Shown: piece after piece, positions 48,072 through 60,141 of the stretch | Position numbering within the stretch: position 1 is the stretch's first letter | How the letters are laid out: every line of letters starts with the position of its first letter | Assembly (NCBI GenBank): GCA_007258455.2 | Contig: VDFB02252616.1 | Coordinates: 116,886,128 to 116,950,127 of the forward strand | DNA length: 64,000 bases | Direction: 5' to 3' | Origin: Sequoia sempervirens | Lineage: Eukaryota > Streptophyta > Pinopsida > Cupressales > Cupressaceae | Notes under the pieces: generated by a model | What the model saw: only the letters and a program-made list of their open reading frames with translations | Databases searched by the model: none | What the model was told of the DNA's origin: nothing | Position numbers and translations under genes: made by a program

Positions 48072-48600
48072 CCCTAATGTTCCCTTCCCTTCTATCTTTG
48101 TTCCTTTCTAGTCCTCCTCTCCCTTCTTCCTCCTTTGGGTCTAGACCCCCCCTTTCTCCCCCCGTCTACCTTCAACCCCCCCCCCCCTCACCACCTCCCT
48201 TCTCCCTTCTTTCTCCTTCTTTCTTCTTTTTTGGTCCTTTGTCTCCCTTACCCTCTAGGTGCTCCTTCTGTGTTGCCTCCTTTTTCTTTCGGTTTAGATC
48301 TCCCACCTTTTGCTTTCTCTCTCCTTTTATGTTCTTTTTATTTATTTAAATGTTTATCTATCTTTTTCAATTTTTTTCTTTTATTCTTATGCCTTTTTTT
48401 GTTTGTTCTCATATTTTTTTCCTTTTAATTTCCTTCCTTATCTATTTTTGTTTATTTAGGATTGTTCTTTTATATTTATTCCTTTTTTTCTTCATTCATG
48501 CTCTTATTTATTTTCATTTATTTACTCCTATTTATTTATGCTCTTAATTTTTGTTTATTCTTGCTCTTTAATTTTATTTTTTACTACTCTTGTTGTTCTC
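48072..48600 (+). repeat. Long polypyrimidine tract grading into T-rich repeats
   Basis: About 500 bp with very few purines on plus: first C-rich (runs of 6-12 C near 48145-48190), then T-rich with recurring TTTATTTATT and GCTCTTA. Apparent Pro/Ser/Phe/Leu-rich frames here are composition artefacts. Confidence 0.85.
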
Positions 48601-48607
48601 TTTTATA

Positions 48608-48700
48608 ATATATATATATAAAAGAATAAATGATTAATTATAATTATATATATATATGTATGTATCTATATATATGTATCTATATATATATTTATTTATC
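48608..48700. repeat. TA/TATG microsatellite cluster
   Basis: Runs of TATATA, ATGTATGTATC and TATATATGTATC over about 90 bp. Confidence 0.85.
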
Positions 48701-48874
48701 CTTCAATAAAAAATTTAATGTATTTATATTTTGATGCTTAATTTTATCTTTGCTTGTGTTTTTGTCCTTTCCTTTGCTCTTTCATATTTTTTTTCTTTTT
48801 TATTTTTATTGTTATTTATTTCTTGTTTGTAATTTATTTTATATTTAACCCTCCTATTTATATTGGTTTTTGTA

Positions 48875-51431
48875 TTTTTTTTAATAAAAGGGGTAAAAAA
48901 TATATTGAAATCAAGAAGTTAATAAAATAAAGAGATTAGGGATCCAGTAGGCTCCCGAGAAAAGAAAGCACAAGAACACCCAGCCAAGACAAAACCTCCA
49001 CCCACTCAACAACAATCACCTCAGCTAGCCAAATCATCACTAGAAATAACCCTCTCTAAAATCATGACAACAATCAGGTGATAATTGCCCCCAACTCTCA
49101 ATCTTCCAATCATCATCATGCTTTGAAGCCCACTTGGAAAAATAATCTACAACCCTATTCCATTTGCATGGGATGTGGGTAAAAGACACCACATCCAGCA
49201 TAAAGTACATCCACGGAATCTGACGAACAACCAAGGCAAGCTGCCAATTAACATCAGTCAACTTTTTCTTATTCAACAAATTAACAATAATCTATGAGTT
49301 AGATTCATAGACAATCTTATGCCAACCCAAAACACAAGCACGCTCAATAGCCCAGCGAATCACCAATCCCTCCATAAATTTATTAGAGTGCTACCTTTTG
49401 TGAATGGAGAAAAAGAAAATAGTCGAGCCAGAATAGTCTCTTCTAACTCCACCAATCCTAGCAGGCCTAGGATTACCCCTAGAGGAACCATCAATATTGA
49501 TCTTCAAAATATCCACTGGATGAGGCTGCCATCTCCCAACCCTTTGAAAATTATTTTTAGCTCACCTACCTCTTCTAATAAAAGCAGAGTCAGAAGTCAA
49601 ACCTGTAAGCCCAATCTATTCACAATCTCATCATCACTCCTTACCAAAGGATACACCACATCACATTTCGCTTCCACCGTCTCTTGGATCATACCAACAA
49701 TTATGTGCCAAACTTGTTGAACCAATAGCCTATCCCCATGAAAAATCCTACGATTCCTTTCCAGCCAAATGAAGGTAGGACCAATGCACCATACAATCTG
49801 GATGAAAGAAGCCTGAGTAGGAGGTCTTCCCAGACTGCTCTAGAACTCAACAAGGGAAGAATCATGAACACAAGGATGTTTCCAAACACCCCACCAAAAA
49901 TGCCAAAGCATCATACAAAAAGAACAAAAAAACAAGTGGGAAGAATCCTCCTCACTGCAACCACACATAACACAAACAGAAGGACCCTGAAATCCATGCT
50001 TTTGAAGATTATCCCAAGTCAAACATCTATTACAAGCCAAATTCCAAATGAAGCAATTACACTTTGGCCACGAGAACTTGTTCCACACATGTTTCCACCA
50101 AGGAACCTCTGCCCCACCAAAATTTTGAGCCAGTAATTCCTGATACCCACTAGCCACAATGAAAGCACCCTTAGGAACTAGACTCTAAGCAAGAATATCC
50201 TTATCCCAAAGAGAGTTGCATTGTCTACCAACCAAAATATTTTGAAACTCAACACATTCCTCCTCTAACCAACAACAGGCTAATCACAAGGATCCTTCCA
50301 CCTGGCCACCTCCATCTACCCAGAGGGATAAGAAATATTAAAATCAATCACCCTTGACCTGCCAGCCTCCAAGAAGCACTAGCAAAGATTTAGAAAATTA
50401 GGATACTGGTGCAAAATGGAGGGGAAACCGTCCTAAGAATCAGACCAAAAGAGAGTTGCAACCCCCTATTACATATCCAGAACAATCCCTCCTTGTTCCA
50501 CATAGCCCCTTTCTTAAGCATTCCCCAAATCATAGAACCTTTCCGCATCAGAGGATAATGGGGAATCTCCTCCTTCAGAACCCCTCAAAGGTATTTATGA
50601 GATAAAATCTTGGCCCATATATGATCCTATTCCAAACACCACCTCTAATAAAGCTTTGCAGACAACACTAACCCAGTAAGAGTCAACTTCTGCAATCCAA
50701 GACCCCTAAACTGCTTCGGACTACACATAATATCCCACTTCACAAGGCTCCACTTAAAGGAAGACAAGCTACTTGCCCATAAGAATTATCTAGCCAACGA
50801 ATCCAAATCCTTAACAAATCCAACCAGAGCCACCTGGAGCATACATCTATAAAGGGGAAGCAACTGCACCATTGGTTTAAGCAATTGAACCCATCCAACA
50901 AAAGATAGCCATCTATGAGTCCAATGATTAACCCTTGCATGAAACCTATCAAGAATATTTTTCCAAGACTCCTTAGGTAGACTACCAGATGAGATAGGGA
51001 TGCCAAGATAGGTTAAAGGTAGAGAACCAATCTGAAACCTTAAAATATGAGAAATTCTCTATTGAATGAGCTGCTAAGTATTGAAGAAGAAAATGGAAGA
51101 TTTATCTTCATTAATCATTTGACTAGAAGCAACAAGATAAGTATCCAAAGCCTTGCACAAATTAGTAGCTTCTTTGACCTTATCCAAACCCATCAAAGCA
51201 GTATCATCCATAAATTACAAGTGAGACGGAGGAGGCAAACCATTTCCTCACACCCAACCCTGAATAATACCCAACTCCACATTACGCTTCAACATTCTCC
51301 CCAAACCTTCAAGAAGGAGAATAAATAAATAAGGAGAGAGAGGAACCCCTTGATAAAGGCCTCTAGAATCACCGAATAGAGGAGAAGGCTCACCATTTAT
51401 CAACACTGAAAAGGAAATGGAAGTAACAAAA
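48875..51431 (-). pseudogene. LINE-2 ORF2, 3' part: RT end, zf-RVT, RNase H
   Basis: Minus-strand L1-type LINE, same family as LINE-1. RT resumes at 51431 with SISFSVLINGEPSPLFG and GVPLSPYLFILLLEGLGR (51248-51400). The thumb and connection region is at about 50740-51010. zf-RVT at 49840-50157 keeps WPKCNCFIWNLACNRCLTW and CVMCGCSEEDSSHLFFC. RNase H (about 49080-49510) has IPCKWNRVVDYFSKWASKH. The 3' end, TTTTTACCCCTTTTATTAAA followed by A residues, lies at 48875-48900. The upstream RT part is at 63792-64000. The break is an LTR element insertion, not an original truncation. Confidence 0.88.
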
Positions 51432-54400
51432 TGTTGGCATTTCAATTCGCACCTGTAGAATGCAAATTAGAAACAAACAACTATGCATAGATAAACTGCT
51501 CTTCGAATTAGGAGGGGAAGCTCTCTCTTTGTTGATGTTGTTCAAGAAAGTAAATTAAAACTAATTTTCCTATCTTTTTGTTCAACTAAGAGCACAAGGT
51601 TATAAAACTAAAGCGTCATAGTTGAGATTTTCCTTTTTAGAAGTTCAACTACAACTAAACCTACTCTAATGGCGTATCTAACTTCTCAAGTAAACACAAA
51701 GCAAGAGAGTTAGAAATGGACAAGGAAGGATTCTCTGACATAAATACTTAAATAAACTTTTCTCCCAACGCGTATCTACTTACTTTCAATGCAAATTGAA
51801 ATAAAGATCATATAAGCACAACACAATAAACAAAAATTTGAGACATTATATCAGGGAAAAGTAGGAACAAGACTTTATTTCTCAAATCTCAAGAACATAA
51901 TATTACACAAGACACATGCACTGAACAAGAACTTGCAACTAAAGAGGCTTGCAAACTTTCCCTTACACAAAGTGAACTGACATTGAATAACAACTTGCAG
52001 TATTACAAGCTTGCAATTTGTTATCACAATAACCGTTTAGAAAATAATAGGCAAGGTTGCCCTTATTTATATACAAGTAGAGGAGTAGGGAACCCTAAAA
52101 TATCCTTGCTTTTACAACTAAGACTTTCCAGCATGCAAGCTTCATTTCTAAAACTAAAACAAGATAAACATCTAACCACCTAATAAAACATAAAAACAAG
52201 AAATGTCAACTATAACAACTTATTTTTTCTCTTCTTCAAAGAGTGGATAAGAATTGAGATAAGAATAGAAAGAAAGCTTATAGATGACTGCTAATTTAAA
52301 TATCGTCCACATCCACCAGAGTGCTACTAAAAATAGAATGTTGATTTGCCTTGAAAAAATAGTTTCTCCACAAAAGTTGGAACTTGGGATTTGTAGAAAA
52401 TCACATGTCGGAGAAACCCAGATGCTCTAAAACTGAAAAAGCTAAATCCATCCTAAAAAAGTGGCCAAAAAGCAGTTTCTAGAAGAGGGAAAAGTTTCTC
52501 AATGTTGAAGAGGATGAAAAAAGCAGAGAGACCCATGTGATCAAAAACGGAAAAAGTTGAGTGGTTGTTTTGAAAAAACAGCACCCTAGAAGTTTAGAGC
52601 ACAAAAAATCGTTCCTCTTTGCTCACTGATCTTGGAACCGCGAAGAACACCGAAAAAGCATGTCAATTGGGTCTTCAAATCTTTGTTGAGAGAAAAGGGA
52701 AAATCTTCTTGCTCTAGACACCAACCTGCAAAAATGAATAATGAAAGACAAAAGCTCTCTTAAATAAGTTGAGGTTTGAGAAAATCTGCTTTCTTTTTGC
52801 TTTAAAACTTCTTGAAGCCAATCCCGAGCAGGTTCATCAAATGTAGACGTTCAAATGATAAGTGATGAAAACCTTTAAAAAAATTCTAAGGCATTGAACC
52901 TTGGGCGCCAATCTTCTCCTAGGGTGCTTTTCCTCTCCATACTTAGCCAATTGTCTTGAAATTTCATCTTTTTGCTTGATTTTGACCTCCATTTGACTTT
53001 GATTTCTGGATGCTCAAAGGATCTTGTGAACTGACGGAGTGATCCATCACAGAGCCTAACTAATTTTGAGAAGATTATCCTAGAGGCAACTTTGGATAAA
53101 AACATTATTTGACCCTTCAAAAATTTGGGCACCCTGGCTACCTAGTGCACCCATGATCACCAGTGTTAGTCATTTTCCATGATTTTCAAATTTTATAGTT
53201 GCTTTCAAACCTTCAAATGATCTTGATATTCTAGGAGTTAGATTGACTCGATCGACTGGCTATTAGATTCATTGGATAACTTGACTAATTCTAAGGGAGG
53301 TCTTATGAATGTTGCATCTTCAAAAAAGTTAATGTGAGGCCTCAAATCCTTTGTCGCCCATGATCACCTAAGGTGCCTAAGCTCTCTAGAGTTAGAATAT
53401 TTTCCCAACTTGTCACTCTCTTTTGTTCTTCTGATGAGTTCATGATTCTGGGAGTTCGGGAGGTCTCATGATCTGGCTAACAACTCCATTACATAGCTTA
53501 TCTAAATCTAAGGGGGGTGTCTTGGGAGTGATGTCTCCTAAAAGCTACATCTTGGGGGTCAAAATCTTGGGCACCCTTGGCTAGATGGGGCACCCAACTC
53601 CTCCAGAGTTAGAATTTATTTTGAGATTTTCAACTTGCTTTTGACTTTTTATATTTTCTTTTTTTTTCCTCTATTCCGCCTTTGATATGCTGCTTCAAAT
53701 TTGAAGAAGTCATGTTGGAGGTGTTAACTATAAATTTACTCATTCAGGCCTCCAAAATTTTGGGCACCTATCTCCTCCAAGGGTGCCCACCATTACCAAA
53801 CTTAACCATTTTTTCTTGATTTTCAACCTTTAGATTTGAACCTTCATGTTACAGCTTCAGTTTGATCTGTATTTTTTGATGATTAACAAGTTTGATGATC
53901 TGACAAAGACATCCACTACGAAGCTGATAGAATCCTGAAGAGATTGAGCATGTTTGCAAACCCTAATTGCTGGATTAGGTTCTCCAAAAGGTTGGGCAAC
54001 CCTGGCCACCTAAGGTGCCCAGAGTTCCCATACTTAGATTATTTTTTGATACTAACATGGTTTGCATTCTCTCTCTTGGTTGTGACCTCCCTATTTGACC
54101 TCAAATTTTGGATGATTGGTTGATCTGATGACTATGCTATCAGACACACTGCAGAGCTGAGAAGAATCTGAGAAATATTATCTAGGAGCACAAACCCTAA
54201 TTTCATCATTTGATGCCTTGAAAAGTTGGGCACCTATCTCCTTTTGGGGCATTCATGGCTGGCAGTGTTAGTTTTTATTTTGCAATTTACAACTTTCTCC
54301 TTCATTCAACGTGTCTACCTTTACCTCATTTACTGGAGATGAAAAATTTTCTAAGGCATGAGCATCCAAGCACCTAGGCTAAGCTAGGGTGCCTGAAGTT

Positions 54401-54995
54401 TCCAGACTTAGCCACAGTTTTGCATTTTTCAACTTTCACATCTCCCCTTCTACATTCTTCATTCTATGTGCATGTTCATCATTTCTCATCTTCCGTTCAG
54501 TGCTTGAATGTTTGAATCTGACACCTAGTAGTTGACTGACCTCCATTAATGGCCTTGGAGCTCCTAAAAAAGCTTTTGAAAAAGCATAATAGACCCACTA
54601 GGGAAAAAGTGATCTTTTGATGATTATAACTGCACCAGCCTGATGAGGAAGTATTTTCGACCAATCAAAATTAGTTTGAATTGTAGAAGCCAAAATTTCT
54701 ATTTTTAGAAAAAAAATTCCAGCATCTGTTTCGAAAGAAACCCTAAAAAACCCAGAAAAAAGTTATATTTTTAGAAAGTTTCTAAAAATAGAAATTTTCC
54801 TAAAATTTAGGGCCGAAAAACTAAGATCTTGGTTTTGTAGACTTGGTCACTCTGAGCAGACCCAGATAGTCAAAATTTGAAAATTTTGAGTTTTTTACCC
54901 TCATGCAAGACATGGAAACCCCAATTTTGACAAGACTTTCAACTATTTCTGCAAAATGCCTAAGTGTAGCAAAAATTTTAATTTGGGGTACAACA
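51432..54995 (-). repeat. 3' LTR of the 12.36-kb element
   Basis: Starts TGTTGGCATTTC and ends GGGGTACAACA on plus, giving TG...CA ends. From about 52900 it contains eight or so diverged repeats, spaced roughly 140-250 bp, each with GGGCACC or GGTGCCC pairs and then a CAGACTTAG- or GAGTTAG-like phrase. Confidence 0.88.
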
Positions 54996-55370
54996 TTTGG
55001 CTCTGTCTGGGGACCATGTCAGATACTTATGGCATAGGAGAACCAAAGAATCTTTGTATTTTTAAGCTTGGACCAGTGCCTTATCCATTGGGAATTGGAG
55101 TCAGCAACATTTCCTAATCACCTATTGCAAGACTTTCCCTCAGTCACCTATGACAGGACTTCCTAAAATCACCTAATAGTTGGACTTCACTGAAAATCAC
55201 CTAAAACAAGACACTTAATCACCTAAAACATGACGAGATTATTACAAAAAGGGGAAACACAACATAACGAACACATCACGAAAAGGGAAACACATCAGGA
55301 AAATAGAAAGAAAAAATTTACTGAAAAGAATTACTCCACCCCCAGAGGGATGAAGTGTTGTATGTTGTTT
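54996..55370 (-). other. Internal segment before the 3' LTR
   Basis: No domain recognised; a repeated phrase around CACCTA(A/T)..AAGAC lies near 55120-55230. The polypurine tract expected next to the LTR start is weak (AGACAGAGCCAAA on minus). Confidence 0.4.
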
Positions 55371-56549
55371 CTACATCAAAGGATTCACTTCTCTTCTCAT
55401 GGGTATCACATGAGACAAATCTTCTTGGATGAAGATTCTCATATCTTCATACATGCAGGTAGAGGCACCTTGACAAAAGTCAAAATATGGCGCAAGGAAG
55501 GAAGTAGGTACCATTGAGTCCCCAACCTTATTGTCGTTCATCTTCAGGATGTTGTTGTTGTTAATCTTTGGGATGTCTCTATAGTCAAACTCTTCAAACC
55601 AATTGATCACATTTCACACCCACTTTATATAATGTTGTAGATGATGCTTTCTAACTTGGAAATATCCTTTGATTGGTTCATCAATCATCTCCAAACCCCC
55701 TTTAACACATAGGAGTTCAATTCCCATGTCTTTGACATTTTTGAGGCCTAACAAAAGCACCTCTTTTTTAGCTTCAATTAATTCCAATTGCAACAACCCT
55801 TTAGGGGAGATGATCATTTTCCCTTTTTCTGAACCTATAGCTGAACAACCCCCATCTAAATGCATCATCCATAACTTTGTATCATTTATCAATCTCCTTT
55901 CAGAACAAGCAATGTTCTGGTCTTCAATTTCTATCTCTGACAACGTCACATAATTACTAGGACCCGCTCCTTGATATAGAATTTGGGTTGGGGGGTTTGG
56001 TATTTTCACCACCATGAACTGGGATTTGGGTTCAAGTTCTATCTTGATTTTTCCTTCCTTCACAGGAATGGTCACAAATGACTAATCTAACTGCATCACA
56101 CCACCAAGATCTCTACAAAAGCTCTGGCTCAACCACATCCCGTAGTTGGCTGGAATGTCAACCACTATGACATTCATCACTATCTTTTTCTTTGGACAAG
56201 CCACCAACCTTAGTTGAGTGTCCTTCAATTTTTTGACCAACGACACCGACTCAGACTAAAGTGAATAGCACTTGTTTTGAGTTTTTGTGCACGGAAATCC
56301 CAATGCTTTCATCACTTGTAGAGGCATGACATTGTCTCTAGCTCTTGAATCAATAATGAAATTTCTCAGTTTGAATCCTCCTATATACAAAGATATATAG
56401 AAAGGTTTGGGCTTTTCTTGCACTAGCACAAATAATTTGAGCAGTATAGGTTGAATTGAAGCTTCTTTCTTTACATGTATTATTTTGTCTAGCTGCTCAG
56501 GATGATCATTAAGGTACTCCAACTGTGAAATCTCAACCTTAGTCTTCAT
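55371..56549 (-). pseudogene. Protease and RNase H-like segment of the 12.36-kb element
   Basis: From about 56549 the minus strand encodes a retropepsin-like region with NFIIDSRARDNVMPLQVMKA (about 56315-56370), where the catalytic DSG has become DSR. A linker follows with YGMWLSQSFCRDLGG (about 56090-56140). A segment with KLWMMHLDGGCSAIGSEKGK (about 55815-55885) and LGLKNVKDMGIELLCVKGG resembles an RNase H fold (first catalytic Asp in LDGG). RT and integrase are not seen. A final 79-codon frame (55371-55610) is unassigned. Stops separate the pieces. In Tat-type gypsy elements a second RNase H is known; whether this is that domain is inference. Confidence 0.65.
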
Positions 56550-56564
56550 AATGGAGTTTACAAT

Positions 56565-56998
56565 TTTTAGTGTAATTAATTATTTATTACACTAGCATAA
56601 GTTAACTTAGGTAATATTTTAAGTCCTAGATTGCATAATTAGATAAATCATTTAATAATGGGGTAATGTCCCCTTCCTTGTTTGTAGGTATAAGATTCCT
56701 TCTAGAAGATGAGTTGTCCTTCTAGAACTTATCTCAACATTTAATAATTTCCTAGATAGGGTTCACATGTTGTCACATGTTGTTAGATCATGACACATGG
56801 AAACATCTCATGCATCTTAGATTTTCTCTTTTGCCTATATATTCAATGCATTTTGTACATTTGTAATCATGTTATATTCAATTTGGCATCCTTGCATCTT
56901 AATGATAGCATGATATTTCTGCCATTTCTCTTTTGTGGAAGTTATTTTGTCTTGCAGGTGATTTTGGGGTGTTTGAGGAGTTCACCTAAACTCCTACA
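56565..56998 (+). repeat. 5' LTR of the short-LTR element
   Basis: Ends CTCCTACA directly at the PBS. The first about 20 bp differ from the 3' copy, so the exact start is uncertain. Contains TATATATTCAA (about 56838-56848), a possible TATA region. Confidence 0.8.
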
Positions 56999-57010
56999 TG
57001 GTATCAAAGC
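56999..57010 (+). other. Primer binding site of the short-LTR element
   Basis: TGGTATCAAAGC, initiator tRNA-Met type, with no gap to the LTR end. Confidence 0.85.
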
Positions 57011-58425
57011 TTCAGTGCTGCATACTTCTTCCCAGATATGAGGGACTAATCTTGACATGAAATTTTAATTGGATGCAAATAGTTTTTTATTGAAGCCCTT
57101 TTTCATTTTTGCTTCAAAAATCTAGCTTCCACTCAGTTGTAGGAAAAACTATTTTTGGGTTTTGTAGCCAAGATTGAAATTTAAACTGGGTATCTTTTAT
57201 ATTTTTGATATCTTGTACGGATCTAGAGAAAACTTCTATACAAAAAATGGCACACGTCATTTTTCTCTTTTGCTAAAGGTTAACAAATTTTCATTTTCTC
57301 ATTTTCTACTTGCTGGATCAAAAAACAATTTCTAGGTTTTATTTCTAGCATCAAAATATTTATGGGTTTCTATTTTTTTCTACTCATTGCAAATAGATTT
57401 TTCAGAAATCAAATTAGAAGTAAACTTGTTTTTGCTAGAAAACCCATTTCCTGCAGGCTAAATTCGGTTTTTTGAAAAATTCATAACTTTTGGCCATGGT
57501 GTCGGATTTTTACAAACGAGATATTATTGGAAAGCTAGTTTCGTCATCTACATAGATTTGAGGTCCTTTTTAATCATGGAGGCAGATGTGTACCTTGGTT
57601 TGTGCATGCACTCGTTTTTGTTTTTATGCACTAGGTTTGCATTTTCTTTGTAGTTTTTGCATTCTCTCCTTTTACAATCATTGTGTATTGTAATAAATGA
57701 ACTAATATAAAGTTCCATCAAGGGGGGTTTCTTGCATCTCATCTTCATATTGATGAAAAATCGCATGAGTTGTATCTGGATTTTGTTGTTTCTTTTGGTC
57801 TCATCTTGCTCATAGCTGGACACATTTTGGTTCGCATTGGTTCACACTTCAGATTGAGAGCCTATGGTCATTGATCCACATTGGGTCACATCCATCTCAG
57901 TTTGAGGGCCATTCATTTTATGGTTAATTTTCTAGAATCTTTATGGTACTTGTTCCCATGGAGCAGTTTTAGTCATAGTTTGGCATTGACATCGAGATAC
58001 ACCAGACTTCCAAATTCTGTCATCAAATCAGTCCCTCTTATGGGGGGCATCTTTTTCATCTATTGTTGCTTCATAAATTCTAGGGTTGATCCAGTATGTG
58101 AGTTTTCCAGTGTTCCTTGGCATCGAGTCTATTGTTGCATTATTATGATTCCGCCTGAGTCCTTTAGTGACTCTACTATGGTTTCTAGCAAACATAAGTA
58201 TCTTTCCTTGCTTGTCAAATTAAGGATTCTAGTGTTACTCCATCAGTGTTCTACCAGTGCTTCTTTGCAGCAGTCATCTCATTTAAGGAGGGTTTTTTTT
58301 TCATTGGATTTTCTCCTCTTTCCCTCTCATTGCATTTGTAAATGGGTACCTAATCAGGCCTTTGTTGTCGGGACCCATCATTGCATCTTTGCATCATTTG
58401 CATAATAATTTACTTCTCCCTAAGT

Positions 58426-58845
58426 TGCACTTATTACACTAGCATAAGTTAACTTAGGTAATATTTTAAGTCCTAGGTTGCATTATTAGATAAATCATTT
58501 AATAATGGGGTAATGTCCCCTTCCTTGTTTGTAGGGATAAGATTCCTTCTAGAAGATGAGTTGTCCTTCTAGAACTTATCTCAACATTTAATAATTTCCT
58601 AGATAGGGTTCACATGTTGTCACATGTTGTTAGATCATGACACATGGCAACATCTCATGCATCTTAGGTTTTCTCTTTTTCCTATATATTCAAGGCATTT
58701 TGTATATTTTTAATCATGTTATATTCAATTTGGCATCCTTCCATCTTAATGATAGCATGATATTTCTGCCATTTCTCTCTTGTGGAAGTTATTTTGTCTT
58801 GCAGGTGATTCTGGGGTGTTTGAGTAGTTCACCTAAACTCCTACA
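58426..58845 (+). repeat. 3' LTR of the short-LTR element
   Basis: Starts TGCACTTATTACACTAG and ends CTCCTACA. Near-identical to 56584-56998 over its length. Confidence 0.82.
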
Positions 58846-58850
58846 ACAAT

Positions 58851-60049
58851 GTCAAAATTGGTTGGAGATAGGTCTTGAGAAACCACTTTAATATTCTCTT
58901 GTTCTCTAGCTCTCCACCTCCTTCTTTTTGTGCTTGCAAGTGCATAGCACCTATAAACATGGGAAAAAAGTGTTTTTTGAGATTTACTGCAAGAGAGTAG
59001 TGGCAGAGGTCTTCTTTTTCTTCAATAATAGGTTCACCTTGAAAGTATCCCAAAGTGGAGTCGCCATCGAAGTTGTCTGATTGTGGTAAGACAACATTCG
59101 AACTTGGTATAGGGACAAAGCTTGAACTAGGTGCAACATCAACATATCCCATAATTTGATTCATTCTTAACTTCTCGGGACATGTAGAACCGGTATGTTC
59201 ATCAATATCATGAAAGGAACAAAATACTACATGTGATGCAGCTTCAACTGTTTGTCTTGGTGGAGGTGCTAGCAACCACAGCCTATAATTGTTGTAAGGC
59301 TGAAAATCATTTCTCCTTGGATGATACGGCTGCTGAGGTTGGTACTGTTGTTGAGGTTGATATTGTGGTTGTGGTAGTGAAAGCATTTCATTGGCTACCT
59401 TTTGTAGCTGTGGATCTGCAGAACTCTGAATTAGAGGTCTGATTGAATCCTTCTTCATCATGCCAGAGGTGATCATGTTGTCCTCCAACTTGATGGCATG
59501 TTCTTGCACCTCCATCAATTCTGTATATATTTCCATCTTCAAGAAGAAGGCTATCTCTGATGGAAGAGAATTTATGAAGTAGCTCATCAGAATCTTCGGT
59601 GATGGATTAAGTGTAGAAGAAATTCGTACAAGACAATTAAATCTTGCTACAAACTCCCTCATGGGCTCATTGTACTCCATCTTTGAATTTGTAAGTTGGG
59701 AAAACAACCAATGACTATCTTCATCAAGCTTGAATCTCATTAAAAATTTCTTGCTCATAGTTTCCCAGCTTGTAATAATGCCCGACTCTAGATGATTGAA
59801 CTAGTCAGCAACATTTCCCACAAAGAGACACACTGTGATGTCTTCATGTGCCATGTGTAAGATGGCACAGGCCATTGAGAAGGCAAAAAGATGATCATCA
59901 AGATGTTGACTCCCGTCACCATGAAACCATGGAAAGTGCTTCCTTGACCCTTTAGATTCAATGATGTTACCCCAAGGTAATGGGGGCGGAAATCTCAGAT
60001 TCCTACTAGCATTATTGTTGTTATCACCCATTACTTCTAGATGGATCAA
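58851..60049 (-). pseudogene. Gag of the 12.36-kb LTR element, broken
   Basis: Capsid protein frame. The N-terminal piece (59801-60049) has FPWFHGDGSQHLDDHLFAF and a second possible start at MGDNNNNASRN. The main piece (58851-59758) carries a retrotransposon Gag core with MEYNEPMREFVARFNCLV and PKILMSYFINSLPSEIAFFL, then a Gln/Pro/Tyr repeat tract (QPQYQPQQQYQPQQ, about 59330-59375). A zinc-binding motif CSFHDIDEHTGSTC follows (about 59175-59220), the C-F-H...H...C form seen in plant Athila/Tat-like Gag. A stop or frame change near 59780 separates the two pieces. The short-LTR element lies just past its C-terminal end. Confidence 0.85.
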
Positions 60050-60117
60050 TCAATAGGGTGCTTGATGGTCATTCTCATGTCATAAAGTGTAAGCTTTCTT
60101 GAAGTTTTATGCCTCAT

Positions 60118-60135
60118 GCCCCATGGTGGGCACCA
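60118..60135 (-). other. Primer binding site of the 12.36-kb element
   Basis: Minus-strand TGGTGCCCACCATGGGGC, 6 bp from the LTR end. It resembles the TGGCGCCCACCGTGGGGC-type site of some plant gypsy elements and differs from the tRNA-Met sites elsewhere in this window. Confidence 0.65.
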
Positions 60136-60141
60136 TAAAAC

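Larger units (their letters stand above)
56565..58845 (+). mobile_element. Short-LTR non-autonomous retroelement (2.3 kb)
   Basis: Two LTRs of about 430 and 420 bp enclose a 1.4-kb interior. The PBS TGGTATCAAAGC starts at 56999, next to the left LTR, so it reads on plus. It is flanked by a perfect ACAAT duplication (56560-56564 and 58846-58850). The interior holds no gag or pol. It inserted between the gag and protease frames of the 12.36-kb element and is therefore younger. The two LTRs look about 95-98% alike by eye. Confidence 0.85.

Noticed and set aside
48077..48547. Overlapping Pro/Ser/Phe-rich plus-strand frames
   Set aside because: They come from the polypyrimidine tract; three frames are open at once and composition is low-complexity.
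49319..50136. Two plus-strand frames of about 130 codons
   Set aside because: Antisense shadows of LINE-2 RNase H and zf-RVT, which show recognisable motifs on minus.
57881..58405. 174-codon plus-strand frame inside the short-LTR element
   Set aside because: No gag, zinc knuckle or pol motif; it overlaps the element's interior in a region without other coding signs, so chance openness is more likely.
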